DNA of 41,864 bases from VFZP01 sp043730365 (GTDB lineage: Bacteria > Acidobacteriota > Terriglobia > Bryobacterales > Bryobacteraceae), in the NCBI GenBank assembly GCA_043730365.1, contig JAYTKJ010000646.1:1-41864 (forward strand). The letters are read 5' to 3'. Every line of letters starts with the position of its first letter. The first letter of the stretch is position 1. Made by a program: the position numbers and the translations under genes. Positions 24,245-33,323 of this stretch are shown here, piece after piece. The notes under the pieces were generated by a model. That model was not told the DNA's origin. It searched no databases and was given only the letters and a program-made list of their open reading frames with translations.

Positions 24245-27200
24245 TGCGCATCGGTAGCACGCTGAGTAGGTTCACATGTCCAAAGCCCGTGCGGTATTGG
24301 TTGTACTGTTCTAGTGGCGTGGCATTGGGCCGGCGTTCCAGCAAGTTCTTCACCAGCTGATCGGGCGAGTTGAACAGGGTGAAGCCGTCTTCGTAACGGG
24401 CACCCCTCGCCTTGAAGGTTGCGCCGGTGTTGAGTGAGTCACGCCGCACCATGTTGAACGGATTGAACAGGCTGGTGCGAAGCTCAAAGCTACGCCGCTC
24501 GCCCACCTTCCACTGCTTCGAGATGTTGATGTCGTTCGAGTGGTTGTGCGGCATCAGAATATAGTTGCGCGAACCGTAGCCAGGGTTGAAGCCTGGCACC
24601 GTGAACTTGGCGGGATCGAAGAACTGATTCAGCGAGCCGCCGCCATTGGGATTGCCCACCGGACTGATGCGCGGACCGTAGTCGGTTGAGCCGGTGAAGA
24701 TGGCGTTCAAGCCGCCCACGCCGTTGGTGGTGCTGGCTTCCTGAATGCCGAAGCCTGGCGAGACCAGGCGTCCGGAGTAGAAGTTCATCAGATGGGCGAT
24801 GTTCCAGTCGTTGAGCAGGAAACGCCCGGCGCGATTGTTCATACCTACTTTTTCGGCCAGCCGTCCGAACTCGTACGTATAGTTGATGCCCAGCGTGTGA
24901 CGGCGGTCCTGATCGGCTACGAAGCCCGCATAGTCTTTCCAGTTGAAATAGAAGTGACCCACATTCTCACTCTGCGTCCGCAGATAGCCGTACGTATAGA
25001 CGGTTTGGAACGAGAAGCCGCGGCTGAAGCGCTTTGAGACTTGTGTCTGCAGGGAGTTATAGACCGCGTTGGCCACGTTGGCCGTCATGTTCAGATTGCC
25101 AAGACCTGAGAAGGGCCGCAGCAGGGCCGAATCCACTAATTGCGTACCGGGCAGGGGATTGGGATTCGACGGCGAGACGGGGCCGGAGAAGTTCGCGCCG
25201 GCTAGCCGGGGGTCGATGAACTTAGGATTGTAGACCGTACCCGGAATCACGTTGTTGATGTTGAACTGCACGTTCTGATGGCGTTGGAGGTTGCCGATAT
25301 AAGCGATGTCGATCACCATGTTGCCGGGCAACTGCCGTTGCACCGACATGGAGTAGTCATAGAGAGTCGGCAACTGGCCAGATGGATCGCGGGCGCCGAA
25401 ATTCTGCGGCGAGATGCGGCGCAAAAGTCCAGTGTTGGAAGCGCCCAGCGCGGCGAGCGATGTCTGGCGGATGTCGACCTGATCGGCCAGCCCGTTTTCG
25501 AAGTTATTCACGGCCTGCCCGATCGCGATGCGATTGTAAGTCCAACCGAAGCCGCCGCGGAACACGGTCTTGGGAGTGATGTTCCAGGCAAAGCCGCCGC
25601 GCGGCGCAAACAGCAGGAAGGGCGGATTCAGTACGCCGGTGTTGCCGGAACCTTGCTGCCCCAACGGCCGCACGCCGTTACGGATGTCACCAGAGCCGGG
25701 CACGATCGAGAAGCGCAGCGCATTGGCTACGTTGGCGGGCAGCGGCTCATTGGGTTTGGCAGGGTCGATAATCAGGTTGCGATTATTCGGGTCAGGCACA
25801 TAGAAGCGCGGCGCCTTAGCCGGATCCCAACTGCCAGGAGTGAACACAGCGTCCAAAGTCTTCTCCGGATACCGGTTGAATTCAGTGGGCATGTGGGAGA
25901 TGCGCAGGCCGTAGTCAAGCGTGAAGTTCGAGCGAACTTTGTAGGTGTCTTGAATGAAGAAATGGGCGTCCTGGTAGAGCGAGTCCTTTTGCATGATGGC
26001 CGAGACCTGCCGGAATTGGTTGACCGCGCCCACCACCATGTTGGCTTGCGCGTAACCGGTGTCGAAGTCCGAGGCCGTGTTGACGCCGAAGTTGAAGAAG
26101 CCTTTTTCCACTGAGCCGTCGATTTCGGCTTTGGTATTGCGCAGGTAGGTGCCGCCGAACTTGATCACGTGCGCGCCCTTGGTCTTGGTCCAGGTGCTCG
26201 AGAACTGATATTCGTTAGCGCGCGCAAACACGGGAAAGCGATTGAAGTTGAAGCCGGGGTAGGGGCTGCCCGGGTCGATCTGGGGCAGGATGTTGCCATT
26301 CGCCGTCTTGAAGAAAGAGGGCAGATCGCTCAAACCCACCTTGGTGCGATCGATTTTGGAGAAGTCCAGCGAATCCTCGATACTCGAGTTCGGGTAGTCG
26401 AAAGACCAGGAGAACAGGGTCTCGCTCACCAATGTTGGTGAGAAGATGCGCGTCACGTTGGCGGCCATGGCGCGGTCCGGCCGATGCAGCTTGGTGATGG
26501 CAAACGGTACGTCACCGGTGGCGGTCCAGCCGATGTTGTCCTGCACCGTGCCCCAATCCTGTGACCAGCGCACGTAGGCCCGCGTCTTGTCGTCGACGAT
26601 CCAATCCACCTTGGCCACCGTGGTGTAGCGCGGGTTAATACGTGCATACTGCAGCAAGTAGTTGTTGACTGGATCGTTGGTGAAGTTCGGCTCCGGATAG
26701 AGAGCCAGGATCGATTGGCCCAACGTGCTCCGGAGTTGCGCGGGGATGATGTTGTCGGGTAGCAATTGTGGATTCCCCGAAGCCTGGGTGCCGGGCTGGA
26801 AGATGCGGGGCCGCGTGCCGTCGGCGTTGATGGTCTGCGAAAAGTCACCGCGCCGCTCAGCCACGGTCGGGACGCGCACCAACCTCTGAATCGTCGGCGT
26901 GTCCTGCTTGAGGTTCTCGAAATTGCCGAAGAAGAAAATCTTGTCTTTCTTGATGGGCCCGCCCAAGTTGCCACCAAAATAGTTGAACCGATACCGCTGG
27001 CGCGGTACGCCGAGATAGCTGTTATTCCAGGAATTGGCGTTGAGCGCCTCGTTGCGCAGATAGTTCCAGGCGGTGCCGTTGAAATTGTTCGAGCCGGACT
27101 TGGTCACCACATTGATGACCGCGCCGGACCGCAGGCCGTATTCAGCTGTGAAGTTGTTGGTGAGGACGGAGACCTCCTGGATTGACTCCAGCGAGGGCGA

Positions 27201-27839
27201 GACCGTGGTCTTCGAATCGTTACCGTGATCTACCAGCGAGCCACCGTCCAGGTTGACTTGCGTCTGATTCGGGTTCTTGCCGTTGATGCGGAAATCGGCG
27301 TAGCCGTCGTAGGAGGCTTCGCGGCCGGAGATCGCGTTGTTGTTGCGCGGCGCCGAGCCCGGAATGATCTTGAGCAGCGTTGACCAATTACGCCCGTTCA
27401 GCGGCATGTCAGTTACTTGCTTGGACTGAATCGCGTCGTAGCGCACCGCGCTTTCGGTAAGCAACGGCTGCTGCGCATCGGCGATAACGCTCACCGAGGT
27501 AGTGGCGTCGCCCACCTCGAGAGGCAGACGGCCCATCGTCAATGTCTGGCCGGCGTTGAGCACCACTTCCAGCTTCTTCTCTTTAAAACCCTGCGCCGAG
27601 ATCGACACCACGTAACGGCTGGCGGACAAGGAAGGTAGCACGAACAGGCCGGTTTCATTGGAGGTACCAGCGCGTTCGGTGTTGGTCGATAGTTGGGTGA
27701 CCTTGACGTTGGCTCCCGGCACGGCGGCGTCCGATCCATCGACAATCACCCCTTGAATGGATCCGAGACCGGTCTGGCCAAACAGGGCCGAACTGGTCAA
27801 AAAGATGGCAAACGTTGCCCCTCGGTAGCGAAATTTCAT
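24213..27839 (-). CDS. TonB-dependent receptor with carboxypeptidase-regulatory-like domain (Oar-like)
   Basis: A 1208-residue outer-membrane protein. Signal peptide about 1-21 (ending SALFGQT). Residues about 25-105 are a CarboxypepD_reg-like domain ('GSIQGVIVDGSDAAVPGAN', 'GLFVLPSLSASRYVVSIS', 'GFKEKKLEVVLNAGQTL'). A plug domain follows ('LLTESAVRYDAIQSKQVTD', 'MPLNGRNWSTLLKIIPG', 'LRSGAVINVVTKSGSN', 'FNGTAWNYLRNEALNANSW'), then a long beta-barrel ending in an aromatic-terminated strand (IEVGLRLRF). This is the Oar-like expansion found in many copies in Solibacter-type genomes; substrate is unknown. It lies 12 bases downstream of the Clp_N-DinB gene in the same direction and could be its operon partner. 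The last 32 bases overlap the convergent TPR gene. Confidence 0.93.
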   Translation of the reverse strand: MKFRYRGATFAIFLTSSALFGQTGLGSIQGVIVDGSDAAVPGANVKVTQLSTNTERAGTSNETGLFVLPSLSASRYVVSISAQGFKEKKLEVVLNAGQTLTMGRLPLEVGDATTSVSVIADAQQPLLTESAVRYDAIQSKQVTDMPLNGRNWSTLLKIIPGSAPRNNNAISGREASYDGYADFRINGKNPNQTQVNLDGGSLVDHGNDSKTTVSPSLESIQEVSVLTNNFTAEYGLRSGAVINVVTKSGSNNFNGTAWNYLRNEALNANSWNNSYLGVPRQRYRFNYFGGNLGGPIKKDKIFFFGNFENLKQDTPTIQRLVRVPTVAERRGDFSQTINADGTRPRIFQPGTQASGNPQLLPDNIIPAQLRSTLGQSILALYPEPNFTNDPVNNYLLQYARINPRYTTVAKVDWIVDDKTRAYVRWSQDWGTVQDNIGWTATGDVPFAITKLHRPDRAMAANVTRIFSPTLVSETLFSWSFDYPNSSIEDSLDFSKIDRTKVGLSDLPSFFKTANGNILPQIDPGSPYPGFNFNRFPVFARANEYQFSSTWTKTKGAHVIKFGGTYLRNTKAEIDGSVEKGFFNFGVNTASDFDTGYAQANMVVGAVNQFRQVSAIMQKDSLYQDAHFFIQDTYKVRSNFTLDYGLRISHMPTEFNRYPEKTLDAVFTPGSWDPAKAPRFYVPDPNNRNLIIDPAKPNEPLPANVANALRFSIVPGSGDIRNGVRPLGQQGSGNTGVLNPPFLLFAPRGGFAWNITPKTVFRGGFGWTYNRIAIGQAVNNFENGLADQVDIRQTSLAALGASNTGLLRRISPQNFGARDPSGQLPTLYDYSMSVQRQLPGNMVIDIAYIGNLQRHQNVQFNINNVIPGTVYNPKFIDPRLAGANFSGPVSPSNPNPLPGTQLVDSALLRPFSGLGNLNMTANVANAVYNSLQTQVSKRFSRGFSFQTVYTYGYLRTQSENVGHFYFNWKDYAGFVADQDRRHTLGINYTYEFGRLAEKVGMNNRAGRFLLNDWNIAHLMNFYSGRLVSPGFGIQEASTTNGVGGLNAIFTGSTDYGPRISPVGNPNGGGSLNQFFDPAKFTVPGFNPGYGSRNYILMPHNHSNDINISKQWKVGERRSFELRTSLFNPFNMVRRDSLNTGATFKARGARYEDGFTLFNSPDQLVKNLLERRPNATPLEQYNQYRTGFGHVNLLSVLPMRIIEVGLRLRF

Positions 27840-27851
27840 AGGACCATGCTA

Positions 27852-28751
27852 TCACTTGCTCTTGGTCAGAATTTCGGCCGTGATTTCCTCAACTCGTCGA
27901 GCATAATCGTCGGCCAATTCACTTAGCGGTCTGGCTGGATCGAGACCAATCCGGCAGGGAATCGCCCACCGTTCTTCGGGGATGGCGGAGAGAAGCTGCA
28001 CGAGCAGATACTGCAATTCATGCCAGATGGCTGTAAGCCGACGCCAAGGCAGCAGGTCGTATTTCTGGGCGGCGGCCCAATCGGGTGTCGGATAACTGAC
28101 GCCGGTTATTCGTGGGTCAACCAAAGCGCGCGCAAACCACTGGTGGTGCGCGGTGGCGAGATCGATCAGATGACCGAGTGCTTGCTTACGGGTCCAGTCG
28201 CGGCGTTTGAGTTTCCGCCTGGCCTCGGCCTCTGTGAATGTTTCGAGGTGGAGCTGGCAGTTGGACACGTGCATGGCCAGGCGTTGGGCGAGCGGCCCCG
28301 GCGTGCTTGGCTCAGCCTCAGGTATCGGTTCTTCCGTTAGTGTGCCTTCCACTAGTGTGCCTTCCACAGCGGCGCACGTGACACCATGCTGGCGCAGCAA
28401 CTCGGCGGCGGGGCATTGTTCCTCGCGCAGTAGACCTAGCGCGAGATGCGGGCAATCTATCTCACGGCTGCCGAGTCGGTCTGCCTCCTCGGCGCTGTGG
28501 AAGAGAATGCGCTTGCCCTCGGGGCCTACTGGCAGTTCAACCGACGAAGCAATCTTTGGCTTCGGCAGTAAGCGGGTCTCGATTTGTCCCCGGACCGTCT
28601 CCGCCCATGCTTGCTCACGCAGGAATTCGTACTCGCGAATCAAGGCCAGTAATAAATGCTCCGACTCGATTTGAGGTGAGCCGTATTGACTGGCCTCGTA
28701 GCGGGCGAAGAAGATGGTTCGGCGGGCGTGCTCTGTGTAGCGCTCAAACAT
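27852..28751 (-). CDS. Clp N-terminal domain fused to a DinB-like domain
   Basis: A 299-residue soluble fusion. Residues about 1-150 match the Clp repeat domain of ClpA/ClpB/ClpC adaptors ('FERYTEHARRTIFFARYEA', 'IESEHLLLALIREYEFL', then a second half with 'RILFHSAEEADRLGSREID', 'HLALGLLREEQCPAAELL'). No AAA+ module follows. Instead residues about 165-299 are a DinB four-helix domain ('RDWTRKQALGHLIDLATAH', 'HQWFARALVDPRITG', 'WHELQYLLVQLLSAI'), a fold used in small thiol- or metal-dependent transferases. I chose ATG 28751, with GAGG upstream and domain start at once; the frame is open to 28859. It lies 38 bases after the MBL gene and 12 before the TonB receptor. Function unknown. Confidence 0.8.
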   Translation of the reverse strand: MFERYTEHARRTIFFARYEASQYGSPQIESEHLLLALIREYEFLREQAWAETVRGQIETRLLPKPKIASSVELPVGPEGKRILFHSAEEADRLGSREIDCPHLALGLLREEQCPAAELLRQHGVTCAAVEGTLVEGTLTEEPIPEAEPSTPGPLAQRLAMHVSNCQLHLETFTEAEARRKLKRRDWTRKQALGHLIDLATAHHQWFARALVDPRITGVSYPTPDWAAAQKYDLLPWRRLTAIWHELQYLLVQLLSAIPEERWAIPCRIGLDPARPLSELADDYARRVEEITAEILTKSK

Positions 28752-28789
28752 GCGGCCTCGCCTCGCATCGTAGCACTTTGGCGAATCGG

Positions 28790-30373
28790 CTATTCGGTGT
28801 TGATTTCGTAGTCGAAATAGAGCCGCTCGCCGGTGGTGCGCGCTTCGAACGCCTTCCAATCTTTCTGCGTGCTGCCTTCGGTTTTCTCCATTTTGTCGAG
28901 GTCGGTGTCAGTCTGAAACACTCGACCGGAAGCCTTCTTAAGCAAGGCGTCCTTGATGGCTTTCTTCGGGTGATCCCAAGCGACAGTGGGCTGCATGGCC
29001 CACTTACGCACGGCCGTGATCATCGCCGTGAATTCATGAGCATGATCGCCTTCGGCCATCCAGTTCAGATTAGCGTAGTCATCCGTGACTTTGCCGTTCA
29101 GCGTGGCGTTGTGGCTGCCGTGATGGCCGACCTTGTAGAGGACCGTCCGCGCCAGTAAGTCCTTGGCCGTGATCTTCTGCGTGCCGTCCTTCCAATCTTT
29201 CATGGACCAGGAGATCCAGTTGCCCTTCTGCGCGTCGGCCGCAAACAACAGGACCTTGCCGCCTTTGCCCAACTCGAAAGCCAGCACCAGGCTCGAGTTG
29301 TTGGTGTAATTGCCGGCTGCCAGAGCGAGTTGATCCGCCGACATCAGCCAGTCTTTGTCAATTCGCCGCCACGCGGGATTCTCGTCTGTCGCCTCTTTGG
29401 GCCGATCGTCGTGCCCGTACCGGCTGGCAAAAAAGGCGCCGTAGTCAGCGTCGCCCAGCGCCTTGTCCCAGTCCAGGCAAAACTTACCGTCAAAAGGGGG
29501 TACGGGCTTCTGCGACGCCACGCCGCTGGCAGACGCGGCGGCCGCGGCAAAGAAACCACCGGACGCACCGGCGAGATGGAACTCTTCGCCGCCCTCGGGA
29601 TCGAGGTTCTTGATCAAGTCCTCGTCACGCGGCGGCCCCAGCGCGAAGACTCGTACATTCTTGGCGCCCGGCAAAGGCATGATCTTCTCATGCGGGCGCA
29701 AATACTTGACGCCCTTTTCGGCGCGGTCCTTGAAGATCTTCATCGACTGTTTGTTCATCGACGCGCCGGGAGCGCCCCCGGCCGCACCTAGCATCTTCGC
29801 CGCCCCGGCGGCGTCGAACTTCTCGTCCACTCCGCCCAACTCAAAGGCCAGCGCTTCCTCGATCCGTTTCACCTGCTCAGCGGCATTTCCCGCCGCGGCG
29901 AGTTGATTGCGCGCCCCGAGCAACCCAAGTAACTTGTCCTTGAATTCCTTACGTAGCGCCTTCGCCAGATCGTCATCCGGGTCATCGGTCCATCCGATCC
30001 AGGTCTGACCGATCGTGATGCCCTCGAAGTTGGTCTCCGTGATCCCATTGACGTGATCCTGATGTTCGTGCGTGATCACGGCGACGTCAACGTGCCCGCC
30101 GGTTGCATCGCGAATGCTCTCGCCGATTTCCTTGATCTTGGTGTCGATGAAGGCGGGCGAACCGGGCTTGTACCCGCAGTCGATCAGCACGTAGACAGGC
30201 TTAGCCGGCAAGTCTCCGGCAAACGCCAGCAGGAAGCAGTCGCCGTGACCGGTGCGATACATGCGAACCGTGGCGCCCTCTTTGGGCGGCATCAGCCGTT
30301 GGCCAACGGCGGGCGTGGCTTCTTTTTTGCCAGGGGCTTTCTTTTTGGTGGCGGTCTTCTTCGTGGTGGCCAT
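28790..30373 (-). CDS. ComEC/Rec2-like metallo-beta-lactamase fold hydrolase
   Basis: A 527-residue cytoplasmic MBL-fold protein of the ComEC-like hydrolase group. A Lys/Ala-rich N-terminal tail (about 1-20, with 'KKTATKKKAPGKKEA') precedes the domain. Landmarks: 'MYRTGHGDCFLLAF' strand (38-51), 'VLIDCGYKPG', the metal motif H102-E-H-Q-D-H107 and, near the C-terminus, 'YKVGHHGSHNATLNG', which is typical of the ComEC-like branch. Long inserts separate the motifs. GGAGG for this gene is embedded in the last codons of the upstream gluzincin gene, six bases away, so both are translated together. The family hydrolyses phosphodiester or other bonds with two metals; the substrate here is unknown. 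It is not membrane bound. Confidence 0.88.
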   Translation of the reverse strand: MATTKKTATKKKAPGKKEATPAVGQRLMPPKEGATVRMYRTGHGDCFLLAFAGDLPAKPVYVLIDCGYKPGSPAFIDTKIKEIGESIRDATGGHVDVAVITHEHQDHVNGITETNFEGITIGQTWIGWTDDPDDDLAKALRKEFKDKLLGLLGARNQLAAAGNAAEQVKRIEEALAFELGGVDEKFDAAGAAKMLGAAGGAPGASMNKQSMKIFKDRAEKGVKYLRPHEKIMPLPGAKNVRVFALGPPRDEDLIKNLDPEGGEEFHLAGASGGFFAAAAASASGVASQKPVPPFDGKFCLDWDKALGDADYGAFFASRYGHDDRPKEATDENPAWRRIDKDWLMSADQLALAAGNYTNNSSLVLAFELGKGGKVLLFAADAQKGNWISWSMKDWKDGTQKITAKDLLARTVLYKVGHHGSHNATLNGKVTDDYANLNWMAEGDHAHEFTAMITAVRKWAMQPTVAWDHPKKAIKDALLKKASGRVFQTDTDLDKMEKTEGSTQKDWKAFEARTTGERLYFDYEINTE

Positions 30374-30379
30374 GTGAGT

Positions 30380-32299
30380 CTACTCCTCCCCCTCGCGATG
30401 CAGGAGCGCGAATGGTTCGCGCGAGCGCAGGGTGCGGGCCGGGCCGTCTAACGCATTCCCCGGATCCAGTGCGCCTTCGGTCAAAAACTTCCTCATCTTG
30501 TCCAATTCCTCGTCATTAGCCACCGTGCCGGGAGTCCGCATGATCCGGCGCACTTCCATTGTCGAAGAGCTGATCAGGAGTGTGCAGCCGGCGCGATAGG
30601 TGAAGTCGCCCTTGTCCTTGTTGTCCACGGGGCCCTTGGCATCCCGCACCTTCTGGACTTCTGGATCGAAATATCCCCGTCGGCGCTGGGTAATCTCCAC
30701 CACCAGGTCCGTGACTGTTTCGCCGCGCAGCGTGCGGCGGAGGGCGGTGCGCACCGAATGGACCTCGACGGCGACTTCCTTTGGATTGGTTGGAGAGCGG
30801 TAAACCGTCAGCGGTGGCTTGTCAGCCGCCAGCACCAGACCGATGCCGCGCTGCAATTTCTGTCCCTCACCCTGCATGAGCCAAAACCAGAATGTGGCGC
30901 GATTGTCGTCCGCATCCTGCCAGGTTTTGGCGCGGTCACCTTGGAGATTCCATGGTTTGAAGGTCTTCTTCTTGTATTCGGAGTCGGCCAGAGAGGCCAT
31001 ATCCAAGCCCTCTCCAGACGGCCAGAGCAGTCCGTCCACTGAGATACTGCGCATGCCCTTCGGGTAGATTCCCCACTGGCGGAAACTTTCGACAAACGCC
31101 AAGCGGTAGCCTTGCTCGTCTTCGGCGTAGAAATCAAGATCGGCAGTGACGATCCCTCGCAGATAGTCGCCGAAGGTGATACCAACTGGGGGGCAATAGT
31201 CAATGGCGCGGATGCACATGCGCAGCACCGCCAGCGCGCACTTGGAGGCCTCCGACGCCAGCCGGGCCGAGAGATCCGGATGAATATCGCCCTCGCGCAA
31301 GACGCCGGTGCCGTCGGTGGCAATGCGATAGAGGTCGCGAGTCTTCGATCGGTAAACCTTGAGGAACGCGCCGAAAACCGCGGCCACGAGAATCGCTCCG
31401 CGGTCATGCGGTTCCGGCGTCTGGGAGAGCTTGTGCACATCGGGTACGTGAGCCTTCCACTTCCCCGTTTCAGGATCGATTCCACCGAGGGCATCACGCA
31501 GCGCGGCTGAACGGCCGGAGGCTCGGCCAAACTGCTGGGCCAACTGCGCGAGCAGATTCTCACCCATCAGATCGCCGCGCGTTCTGGCAATCTGATTGCG
31601 CAGGACCCCGGGATAGGAGAAGTGTTGAAATAGCGCCACGATGTCGGCGAAGGCTTCGTGAAATGCCAGCACGTCCGGATTGGTAGGTTCGTTGAAGCGG
31701 GGATGTACGCCGTCGAGCAACGCGTGGGTGGTCTCGTGAGCCACGACGTCATGCGACAGGCACGTGAATACCAGCGTGCCGGGAACGTTGTAGGCATCCT
31801 GAATCCCCACCGGAAAGTATCCAAAGAGGAGCGACTTTCGGACGGGGCTGTAGTAGGCATTGCGGTCGCGCAGCGCATGTGGATAGATGCGCAGGCGACG
31901 GACGAAGGTCTGCTCGACCGCATCCTCTGCGCGATGTGACGACCACAGGGCCAACCGCCCCAGCGCAGCTTCGAAGTGCCTGATCGTGTTCATCGCGACG
32001 GCGTAGACCATCTGCTGATGGAACTGAGGATTTGACTCCGATGGCGCCAAGCCATCCTGGGCCAGCAGCCACTCGTCGTTCAAATTGACGGGCTTGTAAA
32101 AAGCGCCGCTGGCCGGGTCCGCGTCTATGACCTCCACATATTCACCGACCGGCCCGGGCTGTAGGTCTTTTTCCCAGGTAACGCCAATCGTGATTTCCCC
32201 GATTCCGGCCGTGTCGAATTGCGCCGACACGCTGGGATCGAAGGCAAAGATCCGCAGGGTTCTGGTCGCCGGCTCTGGAATCAGGTTGCTTTTTGTCAT
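30380..32299 (-). CDS. Thermolysin-like (M4-type) gluzincin metallopeptidase, no signal peptide
   Basis: A 639-residue protein with a thermolysin-type zinc site. HETTH at 188-192 gives two His ligands and the catalytic Glu; 'HEAFADIVALF' at 214-224 gives the third ligand E215, 23 residues after the second His, against 20 in thermolysin. 'HDRGAILVAAVFGAFL' at 298-313 fits the thermolysin H231 region. No signal peptide or propeptide is seen, so the product is probably cytoplasmic, which is unusual for M4-like enzymes. N- and C-terminal parts (1-150 and 330-639) are unlike M4 and unrecognised. It is the first gene of a leftward run with the MBL hydrolase six bases downstream. The ribosome site is weak. 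Confidence 0.75.
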   Translation of the reverse strand: MTKSNLIPEPATRTLRIFAFDPSVSAQFDTAGIGEITIGVTWEKDLQPGPVGEYVEVIDADPASGAFYKPVNLNDEWLLAQDGLAPSESNPQFHQQMVYAVAMNTIRHFEAALGRLALWSSHRAEDAVEQTFVRRLRIYPHALRDRNAYYSPVRKSLLFGYFPVGIQDAYNVPGTLVFTCLSHDVVAHETTHALLDGVHPRFNEPTNPDVLAFHEAFADIVALFQHFSYPGVLRNQIARTRGDLMGENLLAQLAQQFGRASGRSAALRDALGGIDPETGKWKAHVPDVHKLSQTPEPHDRGAILVAAVFGAFLKVYRSKTRDLYRIATDGTGVLREGDIHPDLSARLASEASKCALAVLRMCIRAIDYCPPVGITFGDYLRGIVTADLDFYAEDEQGYRLAFVESFRQWGIYPKGMRSISVDGLLWPSGEGLDMASLADSEYKKKTFKPWNLQGDRAKTWQDADDNRATFWFWLMQGEGQKLQRGIGLVLAADKPPLTVYRSPTNPKEVAVEVHSVRTALRRTLRGETVTDLVVEITQRRRGYFDPEVQKVRDAKGPVDNKDKGDFTYRAGCTLLISSSTMEVRRIMRTPGTVANDEELDKMRKFLTEGALDPGNALDGPARTLRSREPFALLHREGEE

Positions 32300-32429
32300 A
32301 GGTGAGTTTGCTTTCTCCGCTTGCTGATGCTCGTCATTCTATCAAGCGACGAATGGAGAAAAAGTGCGCCACCAGAGCTTGGGATTTTGTCGCGGCTCCT
32401 CGCTGTGTGCTATCGTCCGGGAGATTCAA

Positions 32430-33323
32430 ATGTACGAACAAGGTACCGACGTTCGCCTGCTCACCGCTTTACTGCTGCGCCTGGAGAACAAGACCGTTAT
32501 CGATGCTGGCGCCGAGCGCGGTGGATTCACGCAGGCCTTTCTGGATCATGGCGCCGAGAAAGTTTTTGCTATTGAACCGTACCCGCCCAATGTGTCCGCG
32601 CTGCAGGAGCGCTTTGGCGCGCACCCGCAAGTGCAAATTCTCCCGCTGGCGCTCGGCGAACGGAACGAGACCGCTACGCTGCACTTGATTGAGGACCGCG
32701 CGGGTGAAAACGTCAGCAGCTATCATTCGCTCGCCCACGCCAGCGAGACACCGCTGCTGCACACGGTAGGAACGTTGCCGGTTGCGTGCCGGACGTTGGG
32801 CTCCCTGGCCGCTGAAGGCGCGTTGCCGGCGCGAGTGGGCATCCTCAAAATCGACGCCGAGGGCAACGATCTGGCGATTCTGCGGGGCATGGGTGATTTC
32901 TTCGCGACCGTTGTCATGATCGAGTATTGGGATGATCTGCCGGACGCTGTCGGCCCGAGCCCATTCGCATTAGCGGACGCGGACGAATTCATGAAAGCCC
33001 GGGGCTACAGGCAATGCGCGGTGATCAAGCGGCGGGACGAGTTCGAGACTTTGGAGTTGAACGACGATCGCACGCGGCCCGGTGACTGGGGCAATGCGAT
33101 CTTCCTGCACGAGAGCGCCTTCCCGCAAATGCCAACGGAGGTAGTGGAAGCCGCCGTCGCCGTGCATGCCAGTCTGATCGACAAAGCGGTTCTGTTCAGA
33201 ACCGAATGCGTCAAGCGCCTCCAGGTGATCGAGGAGCAAGCCAGGGCCATCGAGCAGTTTCGCGAACAGCTGAAACCGGCGCCGTTCTCGGTCCGTCTGC
33301 AGCGGCTATTTCGGCCCGAGTGA
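32430..33323 (+). CDS. FkbM family SAM-dependent methyltransferase
   Basis: A 297-residue class I methyltransferase of the FkbM family, which methylates sugar or polyketide hydroxyls. The SAM-binding site is 'KTVIDAGAERGGFTQAFL' with 'VFAIEPYPPNV' as the acidic strand; the family signature 'ILKIDAEGNDLAILRG' follows at about 155-170. The C-terminal ~50 residues are a helical or coiled-coil tail ('CVKRLQVIEEQARAIEQF'). ATG 32430 is chosen because GGGAG lies six bases upstream; the frame is open to 32364. It diverges from the gluzincin gene (130 bases between) and converges on the ACP gene with an 18-base overlap. A role in tailoring the neighbouring ketosynthase product is possible but not shown. 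Confidence 0.85.
   Translation: MYEQGTDVRLLTALLLRLENKTVIDAGAERGGFTQAFLDHGAEKVFAIEPYPPNVSALQERFGAHPQVQILPLALGERNETATLHLIEDRAGENVSSYHSLAHASETPLLHTVGTLPVACRTLGSLAAEGALPARVGILKIDAEGNDLAILRGMGDFFATVVMIEYWDDLPDAVGPSPFALADADEFMKARGYRQCAVIKRRDEFETLELNDDRTRPGDWGNAIFLHESAFPQMPTEVVEAAVAVHASLIDKAVLFRTECVKRLQVIEEQARAIEQFREQLKPAPFSVRLQRLFRPE

Noticed and set aside
32300..32429. Inverted repeat CTTTCTCC/GGAGAAAA between the gluzincin and FkbM genes
   Set aside because: Short, imperfect and loosely spaced; likely chance.
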